A stretch of 64,000 nt of DNA from JAMDEO01 sp963775295 (GCA_963775295.1 CAVZIK010000006.1:186001-250000), one strand, 5' to 3'; positions 7,874 to 17,002 are shown, numbered from the stretch's first letter. Notes: generated from the sequence alone by a model not told the origin. A program made the numbers and translations.

Positions 7874-9073
7874 CTAAACTACCGATTCGACGACCGTGGC
7901 GATGCCCTGCCCGCCGGCAATGCACAGTGTAGCAAGCCCATATCGGCTGCCGCGTCTTCCCATCTCGTGCAGCAGGGTGGTGAAAATCCGCGCGCCCGAG
8001 CAACCCAGCGGATGCCCAAGCGCGATCGCACCGCCGTTGGGATTGATGTCGGCCATGCGATCGGCAATATCCAGGTCTTTGATGACGGCGAGGGCTTGCG
8101 CCGCGAAGGCTTCGTTCAGCTCGATGACCCCCATGTCGTCAAAAGTGAGACCGGCAAGCTTCAGCGCTTTGCGCGACGAGGGCGCCGGGCCGAAGCCCAT
8201 AATCTCGGGCGGTACGCCCGCGACAGCTTGGCTTCTGATGTAGCACATCGGCTTGAGACCCCTGCGCTCGGCCTCTTTCGCGGACATGACCACCGTACAT
8301 GCGGCCCCGTCATTTCGCCCGGAAGCGTTCCCGGCGGTCACGGTTCCGTCCTTCTTGAAAACCGCCGGCAGCTTCGCCAGAGCTTCCATGCTGGTTCTAC
8401 GGGGATGCTCGTCCGTGTCGAAGATGATGGGATCACCCTTCTTCCGGGGGATTTCGACCGGGACGATCTCTTCCGCGAACTTGCCCGACTCAATCGCGGC
8501 GAACGCCCTCTCCTGGCTCTGTAGGGCGAAAGCGTCTTGCTCCTCGCGAGCCACGCCGTACTTCTCCGCCAGGTTTTCGGCGGTAAGACCCATGGTCAGG
8601 TTCCCGTAGACCTCATAGGGCTGAGACCGAGGCTGGCTCTCCGTGTTGGAGTCGACCAGAACCGCGTTACCCGCGCCATATCCGTAGCGCGCATTGCGAA
8701 GATAGTACGGGGCGTTGCTCATGCTCTCGACGCCACCGGCGACGATGATGTCGGATAGGCCCAGCATGATCTGCTGTGCAGCGTTGTTGATCGCTTGGAG
8801 GCCGGAACCGCATTGACGCATGACAGTGTAAGCCGGTACCTCGATAGGTATGCCGGCCTTTAGGGCCGCCACCCGGGCCAGGTTGGCCGCGTCGGCGCTC
8901 TGCTTGGCCTGGCCGAAGATGACCTCGTCGACCGCCTCGACCTCAACCCCAGCTCGCTTGAGGGCATCGATAATGACGATCTTCGAAAGATCCTCCGGCT
9001 GCACGTCCTTGAGACCGCCTCCCAACCGTCCGCCGGCTGTTCTGGTGGCACTGACGACTACGACTTCGTTCAT
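7874..9073 (-). CDS. atoB: Acetyl-CoA C-acetyltransferase (thiolase)
   Basis: This thiolase interconverts acetoacetyl-CoA + CoA and two acetyl-CoA. The 399 residues carry the family landmarks: active-site cysteine in YTVMRQCGSGLQA near residue 90, NGGAIALGHPLGCSGARI with the catalytic histidine near residue 358, and the second cysteine in ATLCIAGGQG near residue 388. It starts 26 bases after the transhydroxylase beta gene on the same strand. The context implies that it splits the acetoacetyl-CoA expected from phloroglucinol breakdown. Related thiolases also serve butyrate or polyhydroxybutyrate synthesis. Confidence 0.94.
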   Translation of the reverse strand: MNEVVVVSATRTAGGRLGGGLKDVQPEDLSKIVIIDALKRAGVEVEAVDEVIFGQAKQSADAANLARVAALKAGIPIEVPAYTVMRQCGSGLQAINNAAQQIMLGLSDIIVAGGVESMSNAPYYLRNARYGYGAGNAVLVDSNTESQPRSQPYEVYGNLTMGLTAENLAEKYGVAREEQDAFALQSQERAFAAIESGKFAEEIVPVEIPRKKGDPIIFDTDEHPRRTSMEALAKLPAVFKKDGTVTAGNASGRNDGAACTVVMSAKEAERRGLKPMCYIRSQAVAGVPPEIMGFGPAPSSRKALKLAGLTFDDMGVIELNEAFAAQALAVIKDLDIADRMADINPNGGAIALGHPLGCSGARIFTTLLHEMGRRGSRYGLATLCIAGGQGIATVVESVV

Positions 9074-9099
9074 TTGCTCACTTTCTGCTTAATGATTGA

Positions 9100-9939
9100 T
9101 CAGTTGAGGGGCTCGAGGACGACGGCACCAAGGTCCACGTCGGTATGGGTCACCACTTCAAAGATCTGGGGTGCATAGCCGACGTGGTCGATGCGCAAAC
9201 GGTAGGCGATGTTCTTGCCAAGGCCCTCGAACTCAAAATCCCCGTAACTGTCGGAGAGGGTCTCTTGCGTTCCCCCTTCTCCCTCCAGGGTGATCAACAC
9301 GCCTTGCGCGCACTCGCCTGGAACGTCCCTGCGGACGACCTCCCCTGCGATAAAGCGTTTCGGCAGGCCGATGTAAGTGACCAGTGGCGAGGTTTCGTGC
9401 TCCGGGTGGAAGACTTCCGTCGTCGCAGATGCCACGAGTTTCGCGATCTCGCTGGTGGGATCGTCGAGGTCGCCAAAGGTCATAGCGAGGTTCGGGCAGG
9501 CCTCGACGCAGCGCGGTTCCTTATCGCCCGCATCGAGACGATGAGCGCACATGGTGCACTTCTGCGGGATTTGGAGCTCTTCGTTCCAGAAGATGACCCG
9601 GTACGGGCAGGTGTTGACGATGTCCCGCTGGCCCTTGGCCTTCTGCGGGTCGATGATCACGATACCGTCTTCGCGGCGATAGACCGCTCCATCGGCGGCG
9701 ACGTTCATGCAAGGAGCCGACTCGCAGTGCATGCACGGGATGGGAAGATAGTCGAGCTTGGGCCTCGGGAACTTGCCCCTCTCGATCTCCTTGACCTGCA
9801 TCCAGAACTGGCCGTCCAGAGGCTGGGGAGCCGAGTACGTGTCGTAATCGTTGCCGAAGTACTCGTCACGACAGGCGAGGAAGCAGTTATGGCACCCTGT
9901 GCACTTGTTGATGTCAATGACTATTCCTAGGCGCGCCAT
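9100..9939 (-). CDS. Pyrogallol-phloroglucinol transhydroxylase, iron-sulfur beta subunit
   Basis: This is the electron-transfer partner of the molybdopterin subunit encoded 4 bases upstream. The N-terminal part holds ferredoxin-like cysteine clusters (CTGCHNCFLACRDE near residue 13, CMHCESAPC near residue 69, CTMCAHRLDAGDKEPRCVEAC near residue 131). The last 80 or so residues form a separate beta-rich domain (VLITLEGEGGTQETLSDSYG) like the CnaB/transthyretin-like module. The same layout is known for the small subunit of the Pelobacter acidigallici enzyme, and the 279-residue length is close. No Tat signal is present, so the complex is cytoplasmic. Confidence 0.88.
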   Translation of the reverse strand: MARLGIVIDINKCTGCHNCFLACRDEYFGNDYDTYSAPQPLDGQFWMQVKEIERGKFPRPKLDYLPIPCMHCESAPCMNVAADGAVYRREDGIVIIDPQKAKGQRDIVNTCPYRVIFWNEELQIPQKCTMCAHRLDAGDKEPRCVEACPNLAMTFGDLDDPTSEIAKLVASATTEVFHPEHETSPLVTYIGLPKRFIAGEVVRRDVPGECAQGVLITLEGEGGTQETLSDSYGDFEFEGLGKNIAYRLRIDHVGYAPQIFEVVTHTDVDLGAVVLEPLN

Positions 9940-9943
9940 TGTA

Positions 9944-12466
9944 CTAGCCCTCCCATTTCTCGATCTCGATGAGGCAGGAATTGGGTGTCATCCCCGGCGC
10001 ATTCTTCGACATCATCCGGCCGGGCGTCAGGATATTGACGCAGCCGCCCTTGTCCATAGAATCGGCTTTCCCCGGCGACAGAGGATCGTACTTGGCCGAG
10101 GAGGCGTAGGAGTGAACGACTCCCGGACGAACCCGCTCCGTGATCACAGCCGCGCAGATGACAGATCCGCGATCGTTGTACAAACGGACGAGGTCGTTGT
10201 TGTTGATGCCCCGTTTTGCGGCGTCATCCGGGTGCAACCTCGCGGGCCACCACGCGTAACCGTCTTTCTTGATGCGATGCGTCGGGATGTCGTTGAGCCA
10301 GTCGGTGTGCTTGTCGTAATGGCAGTGGAAGGTGAACCGCGGGTGCGGCGATAATAGTTGCAGCGGGAATTGCTTGGCCGCCTCGCTGGCGTGCCCTTCC
10401 CAGCTGCGGATGTACTTGGGCATCACAGGACGTTCCTCGTCATCCGGGAAGTACTGCTGGAGGCTTTCCGACACGAACTCAATCTTGCCGCTGAACGTAC
10501 CCAGCTCCTTGCTCTTGTCGCCAATCCGCTTGGGGTTCCGGAGATCGGGTGTGTCGCATTCGCGGCCTTCAGCGAACCAGCGAAGACCCGGCGTGGCTTT
10601 GTAGTGGTCGGCGGTGTTGATGATGTGGTAGCCCTTGCGGTCGAACTCCTCCCAGCTGACGGTCTTGGAGAGATCCGACGTCTCGAAGAAGGCCTTGCAC
10701 CAGTCGAGTTCGGTCTTGCCGTCGGTGAACTCCTCTTTGATGCCGAGACGCTCGGAGATGTCGGCGAAGATTTGGTAGTCGGACTTGGACTCGCCCAGCG
10801 GCTCGATGCATTTCTTCTCACGGACGATTACACGGTAGTTGCAACCGCTGCTGGCGTGTACGGTGTATCCGTTGACTCCCGCCCATTCACCCAGGTCGTC
10901 ACGCTCGAAGTTGGTGCACGCCGGCAGAATGACGTCGGCCATGCGGGTCTCGCTGTTGTACCAGATGTCCTGGTTGACGACGAACTCGAGCTTCGGGCTC
11001 TGATACATGCGCACCCACTTGGAGGTGTCGCTCATGGTGCCCATAAAGGAGCCGCCGTATCGGTACCACATCTTGATCTCGGAGTAGCCTTCCATGGGAT
11101 ACTCGAAGTGAGTGAACTGCTGCTCGAGGCTGTTACCGCAGAAACCCTCGCCGTACCAGCTCACCGGCGGGTCAAGAATCGCGTCCGGCACGGTGAGGCG
11201 CCACAGACGCTGCCTGGTGGGGTTACCCGGGATGTACTTGGCGGTCTTGGTGGCAGCGGAGACCCGGCCTTCGGGTTCGCCGTAACACGGGAACCAGATG
11301 CTGGTGTCGGACGGAGCGCCCATGGTCGTGCCCCAGATGCTGCGGCCCGGGGTGCCCAGACCTTGCATGGCCTGGAGAAGGACCATCATCCGGGCCCATT
11401 CGGTGCCGTACGCTTCGCGGCAGGCACCGCCTTCGCCACCGCGGGAGCCGCACGATGCGACGGTGCGCTTTGAGGCCCATTCCCGAGCCAGGGTACGGAT
11501 GGTCCGAGCCTCGACGCCACACTCGGCCGCTGCCCATTCCGGGGTCTTGGGCTGGCCGTCAGTCTCGCCCGTGATGTACTTGGTAAACGATTCGAAGCCG
11601 ATGGTCCGGCTCTCGATGTATTCCTTGTTATAGGTGCCCTCGGTGAGCCACACGAAGGCGATGGCCATAGCCATGGCGGCGTCGGTGCCTGGGCGCGGAG
11701 CGATCCATTTGCCGCCCATCGCCGCATTGGTGTAGTTGTGGAACGGGTCGACGAAGACCATCTTGACGCCTTGTTGTTTGAGCCATTGGCGCCAGATGGC
11801 CGAGTCCTGGCCGGAATAAGTGCCGCGGGTGGTGTCCGGGTCGTTGGACCAGTAGACGATCATCTCCGCGTTCTGCAGGGCGTCCGAGAGCATGTCGTAG
11901 GGCTCCGGCATGCCGAGGCGCCAGAAGAAGCCGTAACTATGAGTCGCGCCCCAGTGCCACCCTTCCCAGCTGTCCGGGTTGTCGAGGACTGGGGTGAACT
12001 CGAGCAGGTTCATGAAGCGGGCGAAAGGGCCCATCTTGTAGCCCACGATGCCCCAGTTGTGGTGGGAGGAGGTGCAGCCGCTGATGGCCGACCCGCCGTA
12101 GGTATCCTTGACCCGCGTGATCTCACCGGCAACGAGAGTGAGAGCTTCGTCCCAGGAGATGCGCTCATAACCCGAAACACCGCGGTTCTGGGGATTGCGC
12201 TCGCCGTTGGGATCGAAGTCCACCCGCTTCATGGGGTAGAGGATCCGTTCCGGCGAATAGAGACGGCGACGCTCAGCGTGCACGTACGGAGCGAGAGTGA
12301 CCTTCTTCGGCGGCGAGTACTTGTTGCCTCCCGGGGCTTCGATCACCCAGGGCTTGTAGTCGTTTTCGTCGGCGACCAAGGGGCGGATCCGCGTGACAAC
12401 ACCATCTTTCACGTAGACGGATACGGGTCCGGAGTTGGTCAAATTCGTGAACACCTGATCAGACAT
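9944..12466 (-). CDS. Pyrogallol-phloroglucinol transhydroxylase, molybdopterin alpha subunit
   Basis: This 840-residue DMSO-reductase-family protein closely resembles the Pelobacter acidigallici enzyme that moves a hydroxyl group to convert pyrogallol to phloroglucinol. The residues known there as His144, Asp174, the molybdenum ligand Ser175 and Tyr404 appear here as His135 (SSHHNWG), Asp165 and Ser166 (NPDSWEGWHWG) and Tyr395 (WFPCYGEPEG). As in that enzyme, there is no N-terminal Fe-S motif and no signal peptide. It is the first gene of a run with the beta subunit, thiolase, sucCD and larA. The divergent IclR gene upstream is the likely regulator. Pyrogallol normally arises from gallate, but no gallate decarboxylase is seen in the window. 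Confidence 0.9.
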   Translation of the reverse strand: MSDQVFTNLTNSGPVSVYVKDGVVTRIRPLVADENDYKPWVIEAPGGNKYSPPKKVTLAPYVHAERRRLYSPERILYPMKRVDFDPNGERNPQNRGVSGYERISWDEALTLVAGEITRVKDTYGGSAISGCTSSHHNWGIVGYKMGPFARFMNLLEFTPVLDNPDSWEGWHWGATHSYGFFWRLGMPEPYDMLSDALQNAEMIVYWSNDPDTTRGTYSGQDSAIWRQWLKQQGVKMVFVDPFHNYTNAAMGGKWIAPRPGTDAAMAMAIAFVWLTEGTYNKEYIESRTIGFESFTKYITGETDGQPKTPEWAAAECGVEARTIRTLAREWASKRTVASCGSRGGEGGACREAYGTEWARMMVLLQAMQGLGTPGRSIWGTTMGAPSDTSIWFPCYGEPEGRVSAATKTAKYIPGNPTRQRLWRLTVPDAILDPPVSWYGEGFCGNSLEQQFTHFEYPMEGYSEIKMWYRYGGSFMGTMSDTSKWVRMYQSPKLEFVVNQDIWYNSETRMADVILPACTNFERDDLGEWAGVNGYTVHASSGCNYRVIVREKKCIEPLGESKSDYQIFADISERLGIKEEFTDGKTELDWCKAFFETSDLSKTVSWEEFDRKGYHIINTADHYKATPGLRWFAEGRECDTPDLRNPKRIGDKSKELGTFSGKIEFVSESLQQYFPDDEERPVMPKYIRSWEGHASEAAKQFPLQLLSPHPRFTFHCHYDKHTDWLNDIPTHRIKKDGYAWWPARLHPDDAAKRGINNNDLVRLYNDRGSVICAAVITERVRPGVVHSYASSAKYDPLSPGKADSMDKGGCVNILTPGRMMSKNAPGMTPNSCLIEIEKWEG

Positions 12467-12678
12467 ATGTCATCGGCTCCCATGACATCGAAGGTGACGA
12501 CCAACCGTGAAAGGCGCAGCAATGCCCCTCTGCGCCTACGCCGACCCGCCGCCGCATTCTATAATATTGTGATATCGTCTGATAGCACTGCTGGTATCAT
12601 AGAGGATACGACACCCGAAGGCAAGTATCTCAGATAGCGGTGCCCTGCAGTATACCCCCGCCAAAGGGGAGAACAGAA
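12467..12678. promoter_or_regulatory. Divergent promoter region, transhydroxylase / IclR
   Basis: This AT-rich 212-base gap separates divergent genes and must hold the promoters of both. The stretch around 12557-12610 (ATAATATTGTGATATC, then GGTATCATAGAGGATACGAC) is unusually AT-rich and contains partial dyads suited to an IclR operator. I cannot fix exact -35 and -10 boxes. Confidence 0.4.
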
Positions 12679-13542
12679 ATGACGCCAACCAAAAAAACGC
12701 CACCAAAAGAGCCCAGAGAACCCGCGGCCTACTTTGTCGACGCGGGCGGCGAAACCGATCCTTTCCTCGTGCGGGCTCTGGCTCGCGGCTTGTCCATCTT
12801 GCGGCTGTTCGACGTAGATCATCGTGAATGGACCATCGACGAGATGGCCGAACAGACGGCCCTCCTACGCATGACCGTCTATCGCATGGCACGCACTCTC
12901 GAATCGCTGGCGTTCTTGGTTCGCGATCCCGTGACCAATCGGTACCGCTTGGGACCGGCGACACTCGCCATGACCTATGTTTCCGAAGACCATTCCGATC
13001 TTGTCGCTCTGGCCCGCCCGTTCTTGGAGGCCTTGGTCGAGGAGACCGGCGAATCAGTCACGCTCGCCATCGAGGTCGATGGCATCCCGGTCTGCGTTGA
13101 CACTATCGACACTCTCCGACCTTTCAAGCGTCAGACCGCACCCGGCAGAATCATCGGGGACATTGCGTCGGTCCAAGGCAAGATGTTTGCGGCGTTCAAG
13201 CCGGTCCGCGAACGTGAAGCTATCCTCGCTCGGAGTCACCCCAGGCTGACGCCGAACACGATCACTGATCCGGTGGCTCTCGCGGATGAGTTGGAACAGA
13301 TCCGCCGCGAAAACGTCGCCCTCGACATCGAAGGACTTTATTTCAGTACATGTGCCGTTGGGGCGCCTGTGCGGGACCAGATGGGCAACGTTATTGCCGC
13401 CATCGCAGTGGTCGTTCCGACCGGCCGCTTCGGACCGGAGGAGCGCGAACACTGCAAGCGAGCGGTCCAATCGACTGCGCTGTCGCTGTCTGCCTATCTG
13501 GGGTGGAACCAGGGAATGGGGGCAACCACCTCCAGCACTTAG
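12679..13542 (+). CDS. IclR-family transcriptional regulator
   Basis: This regulator has an N-terminal winged helix (LSILRLFDVDHREWTIDEMAE, then MTVYRMARTLESLAFL) and a C-terminal effector-binding domain (VTLAIEVDGIPVCVDTID, then VGAPVRDQMGNVIAAIAV), as is usual for IclR proteins. The ATG at 12679 is chosen because GGGGAG lies 7 bases before it, giving 287 residues. It is transcribed away from the transhydroxylase operon and probably senses an aromatic compound or intermediate. Its 3' end overlaps the convergent transporter gene by four bases. Confidence 0.92.
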   Translation: MTPTKKTPPKEPREPAAYFVDAGGETDPFLVRALARGLSILRLFDVDHREWTIDEMAEQTALLRMTVYRMARTLESLAFLVRDPVTNRYRLGPATLAMTYVSEDHSDLVALARPFLEALVEETGESVTLAIEVDGIPVCVDTIDTLRPFKRQTAPGRIIGDIASVQGKMFAAFKPVREREAILARSHPRLTPNTITDPVALADELEQIRRENVALDIEGLYFSTCAVGAPVRDQMGNVIAAIAVVVPTGRFGPEEREHCKRAVQSTALSLSAYLGWNQGMGATTSST

Positions 13543-14483
13543 GGCTCTGAAGCACCCGCCGGGTGACCTGTCGGCCTTCGCGTCGCCTCCCTCAAGGTGA
13601 GTATGGCTATGCCTAGCAGGATGAGCGCCATGCCCGCGGCTTCGGCCCAGCCGGGGCGCTCGGCCAGGATCACCCAGGCGAACGTCACTCCAAGGACCGG
13701 GTTCGCGAGACTCGCCAGTCCGGTAGTGCCGGCCGGAAGGACCCGTAGCACGAACAGCCAGAGCAACCAGGCCACTCCGTTGCCCAAGAGAACGTTGTAA
13801 GCAAGGGCGGCAATGAACTTCGGCGTCCAGTCCGGCATGCCTCCACCGGTCACGAAGGCGACTATGACGAGTGGGATGGCGCCGATCACCATCTGCCAAG
13901 CGGTGAGGGCAAAGACATCCACTTTGTGACGTCTGTGGATGACCTTCGCTACCACTGCGCTCCCGGCCCAACTGATACCAGTGCAGACTGCAAGCGCGCT
14001 ACTCAGAGCGCCGTGCAGTTTCCAAGGGCTCAATATGAAAAGCAATCCCCCCAAGGCGAGAACGACGCTCACCCACGCAAACCCCCGAACCTTCTCACCC
14101 AGCGCCGCCCAGGCCATCAAGAGAAGCCAGAACGGCATAGTGTATGTGAGGACGGAAGTTTTGCCGGCTCCGCCACTCACGAGGGCCCACATAACGAAGC
14201 CGGAAAACCCAGTCGTTTGGAGTAAGCCCAGGAGCGCCGTCCAACCCAGAACCTGTGGGCGGACAGGGCGACGAAGAACCGGGAGCAGGATCAACAGAAA
14301 GACGGCGGACAACGCCGCTCGTATTGCCGCAAACACGAATGGATCGGCATAGGTTACGCCCACCTTCATAGCGACCCAGGCGAACCCCCATAGGAAGGCG
14401 AGAACAATCAGCGCCGCCACCGCCAGTCGCCGGCTGTGGGTAACGGATCTCTGAATCGGCTGTTGCGGGTTCTGTGTGATCAT
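13539..14483 (-). CDS. EamA/DMT-family transporter
   Basis: This 314-residue membrane protein has about ten hydrophobic helices in two repeated EamA halves, with the second repeat starting near LSSALAVCTGISWAG. The first helix begins at VAALIVLAFLWGFAWVAMK. Family members export small metabolites; the substrate cannot be read from the sequence. It sits inside the aromatic-degradation gene group but has only a weak ribosome binding site and could be transcribed alone. Confidence 0.88.
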   Translation of the reverse strand: MITQNPQQPIQRSVTHSRRLAVAALIVLAFLWGFAWVAMKVGVTYADPFVFAAIRAALSAVFLLILLPVLRRPVRPQVLGWTALLGLLQTTGFSGFVMWALVSGGAGKTSVLTYTMPFWLLLMAWAALGEKVRGFAWVSVVLALGGLLFILSPWKLHGALSSALAVCTGISWAGSAVVAKVIHRRHKVDVFALTAWQMVIGAIPLVIVAFVTGGGMPDWTPKFIAALAYNVLLGNGVAWLLWLFVLRVLPAGTTGLASLANPVLGVTFAWVILAERPGWAEAAGMALILLGIAILTLREATRRPTGHPAGASEP

Positions 14484-14570
14484 CCGCGCTTCGTGAAGCG
14501 GCGCACGGCCGGATTGCTGGGCTGCGTTCCACTCTATCAGCCGATACCGTTATCGGTGGCGAAAGAAACG

Positions 14571-14600
14571 GGGCTCCCCGGCCGAACGGTCGAGGAGCCC
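14571..14600 (-). terminator. Probable terminator after iron alcohol dehydrogenase
   Basis: Arms GGGCTCC and GGAGCCC enclose a GC-rich loop that can pair further. On the minus strand this is followed by CCGTTTCTTT. It lies about 40 bases past the stop of the alcohol dehydrogenase gene. Confidence 0.6.
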
Positions 14601-14640
14601 ACCCCGCGGGCTGACTAGCCCCGGTATGAAGAATCCGGCG

Positions 14641-15816
14641 CTAGAGAAGGTTCATATAGAGTTCTGCCGCTTGAGCCGTCGTGATCTCCCGGCAGGCAAA
14701 CATCTTGACGGCGGGGCCCCTGGTCTCGGCAAGTTCCCTGGCAAGTTCGGGGATCTTGTCATCGTTGAGACCGACTTCGGTGAGGGTCTGCGGCATATCC
14801 AGGTCGAAGAGCAGTCTGCGCACCGCCTCAATGGACATCTCGCCGGCTTCGATGTCGGACAAGCCCGCGGTCTCTTCGCCCAACAGTTCGGCAACGGCGG
14901 CGAACTTGGCCGGATCGGTCATGAGGTTGAACTGCATCACCTCGGGCAGGAGCAGCCCGGTGGCGCGGCCGTGAGCAAGACCGGCCATGGCGCCGAGAGT
15001 CTCGTTGCCAAGGTGGGCAAGGCCCGGGCCGGTGGCGGACATAGCCAGCATCGCGAACGAAGCAGCGATAGCCATGTTGTAACGATCCTGAATGTAGAAC
15101 GATCCCTTGGCGACGGCCCTGCGCAGGCTCTTGCCGACCATCTCGATGGAGAAGGCGGCGAACATATCGGAGACAACGCTTGCGTTCGGCGACGTGTAGG
15201 CCTCTACCGCATGCGCAAGCACGTCCATGCCTGTGTCGGCGGTGATCCTCGGGGGGACCTTGGTAGTCATAGCCGGATCGATGATGACGACGTTGGGAAA
15301 GTTGTTGGGAGTCATATAGGGATAGTGAACGCCGTCGGCGACGTCGTTGTGGATAACCGCCCAGGCGCTCCACTCCGAGCCGGTACCAGCCGTAGTGGGC
15401 ACCGCAACGATGGGCAGATTCCTGGTGAAGGGCTTCCATTTGATGAGATCATCGGGAGTCAGATCCGGGTTCCCGGAAAGATGACCGGCGGTCTTGGTGG
15501 TATCCATGGTGCTGCCTCCACCGATGGCCACCAGCAGTCCGTAGCCCTTCTCCCTGATGACCTTGACGAGGTCGAGGATCACGCTCACAGGCGCTTCGGC
15601 GCCGGTGCCGTCGAACACGTCGACGGAAATGCCGCTTCCCTTGAGAACCTCAAGGGCCACATCCACGACACCTGCGGCGACGAGCCCCTTGTCGGTGATA
15701 ACGAGTACATTGTCGGTCCCGTAACCTTTGACCACTTCCGGCAGCTTGTTGATGGCGCCGACCCCAAATAGAGTCCGCGGGATACTGATCTCGATCACAT
15801 CCGTGTGGCTCAACAT
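14641..15816 (-). CDS. Iron-containing alcohol dehydrogenase
   Basis: This is a type III (iron-dependent) NAD(P)-linked alcohol dehydrogenase of 391 residues. It shows the GGGSTMDTTK nucleotide motif, the metal-binding region with DVLAHAVEAYTS and HGRATGLLLPEV, and an N-terminal Rossmann-like half. The start MLSHTDVIEI is preceded by AGGGAG at 6 bases. It may interconvert a hydroxyacid, alcohol or semialdehyde in the neighbouring pathway, or dispose of reducing power as an alcohol. The substrate is not defined by the sequence. It is divergent from the MBL hydrolase gene. Confidence 0.9.
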   Translation of the reverse strand: MLSHTDVIEISIPRTLFGVGAINKLPEVVKGYGTDNVLVITDKGLVAAGVVDVALEVLKGSGISVDVFDGTGAEAPVSVILDLVKVIREKGYGLLVAIGGGSTMDTTKTAGHLSGNPDLTPDDLIKWKPFTRNLPIVAVPTTAGTGSEWSAWAVIHNDVADGVHYPYMTPNNFPNVVIIDPAMTTKVPPRITADTGMDVLAHAVEAYTSPNASVVSDMFAAFSIEMVGKSLRRAVAKGSFYIQDRYNMAIAASFAMLAMSATGPGLAHLGNETLGAMAGLAHGRATGLLLPEVMQFNLMTDPAKFAAVAELLGEETAGLSDIEAGEMSIEAVRRLLFDLDMPQTLTEVGLNDDKIPELARELAETRGPAVKMFACREITTAQAAELYMNLL

Positions 15817-16028
15817 GGCGACTCCCTTTCGATCCGCCGCTCTGCCTCGAGCGGTCACGACACTTCGCACCGTGATTTCTTGTCTCTGCGCTCTCCGTGT
15901 ACTAGCATAGACTAAACATCGATATTACACGTCTGTAACGCGGTACGTCAATATCAATAACGGGGTTGGTTTAGGCAGGAACGTTCTTGTCTTTCCGGCA
16001 GGGCAAGGAACCAAGAAAGGAAGCAAAC
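15817..16028. promoter_or_regulatory. Divergent promoter region, alcohol dehydrogenase / MBL hydrolase
   Basis: This 212-base intergenic stretch has an AT-rich core (about 15900-15962) containing ATCGATATTACACG and GTCAATATCAATAACG, likely promoter or operator sequence for one or both divergent genes. No exact boxes can be assigned. Confidence 0.35.
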
Positions 16029-16955
16029 GTGGCACTGAAGTACAAGGTCTTTCTCCACAGTTACTTGGGCTTCAACAGCAACTCCACGCTGATTTACGGC
16101 GATAAGGACGCGATCCTGGTCGACGCCTCTCAGCTTCTCAGTGACGCACACAAGATGGTCTCCGAGATCATCCCGATGCGAAGGAACCTAACACATATCT
16201 ATGTGTCGCATTTTCACCCCGATCACCATTTCGGTCTCGAAGTTCTACACTTCGCATTTCCCAACGCCAAGATCGTCGGCCTGCCCACCGCGGTCAAAGA
16301 TATCGTCTTCACCTCCACCGACAAGGTCGATATGTGGGCGATCGATCGCTTCGGTCCCAACATCCCCAAGAGGACTACCATCCCGATGCCTCTCCACGAG
16401 CCTCGGCTCGAACTCGAAGGAGAGGAACTCCTTCTCTACGACGATTGGGAAGGCGACAGCATCGACAACTCGGTTGTCTGGGTGCCTTCCATCAAGGTCC
16501 TTTGTGCGACGGATGTCGCTTTCCACGACTGCAACCTGTGGCCCATCGAAAGTAACGTCGAGCGGCGAGTAAAATGGCGCAAGGACATCGCCAAGATGAT
16601 GGACTTCGACCCCAGGATCGTCATCCCCGGTCACTGCGATGCCGCCAAGATCCAGATCCTTGAGGAAGTGCAGGAGGACACCTCGAAGACCTACACCGAC
16701 TGCGTCGACTGGTCTATCAGGTACCTCGATGTTTACGACGAGGTCTACAATTCGGCCAGAACTGGAGCCGAACTCGTCGACATGATGAACAAGTACTACG
16801 GGGATGTCAAAGCCGAGGATTTTGCGATCCACTGGCAGGCCAGGCTCCTATTCCCCGATAGCAGTCCCGACTGGCTCACACCGCTGCCCGGAAAGCCCGG
16901 CGAGATCTTCCTGAATCCCAGCGGCGGATACGACGGCGATCCGCCCAAGGAGTAG
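16029..16955 (+). CDS. MBL-fold metallohydrolase, candidate dihydrophloroglucinol ring-opening enzyme
   Basis: This is a metallo-beta-lactamase-fold hydrolase of 308 residues. The GTG at 16029 is chosen because AGGA lies 11 bases upstream of it. The first metal motif is complete (SHFHPDHHFG: His61, His63, Asp65, His66). The later ligands Asp162 (ATDVAFHD) and His202 (IPGHCD) are also seen. The usual second-site histidine of the GHS/GHT motif appears replaced by Asp143 (EGDSIDNSVV), which is unusual. A C-terminal extension of about 90 residues follows. The nearby transhydroxylase, SDR, BKACE and dehydrogenase genes suggest it hydrolyses a cyclic diketone, but lactone or thioester hydrolysis is equally possible on family grounds. 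Confidence 0.85.
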   Translation: MALKYKVFLHSYLGFNSNSTLIYGDKDAILVDASQLLSDAHKMVSEIIPMRRNLTHIYVSHFHPDHHFGLEVLHFAFPNAKIVGLPTAVKDIVFTSTDKVDMWAIDRFGPNIPKRTTIPMPLHEPRLELEGEELLLYDDWEGDSIDNSVVWVPSIKVLCATDVAFHDCNLWPIESNVERRVKWRKDIAKMMDFDPRIVIPGHCDAAKIQILEEVQEDTSKTYTDCVDWSIRYLDVYDEVYNSARTGAELVDMMNKYYGDVKAEDFAIHWQARLLFPDSSPDWLTPLPGKPGEIFLNPSGGYDGDPPKE

Positions 16956-16972
16956 CCGAGGTTCCGCGCGAA

Positions 16973-17002
16973 GGGGCCGCCGCGCACACGCGCGGCGGCC
17001 CC
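16973..17002 (+). terminator. Terminator after MBL hydrolase gene
   Basis: A perfect 13-bp stem (GGGGCCGCCGCGC and complement) with a 4-base loop begins 17 bases after the stop and is followed by TATTTCGT. Confidence 0.7.
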
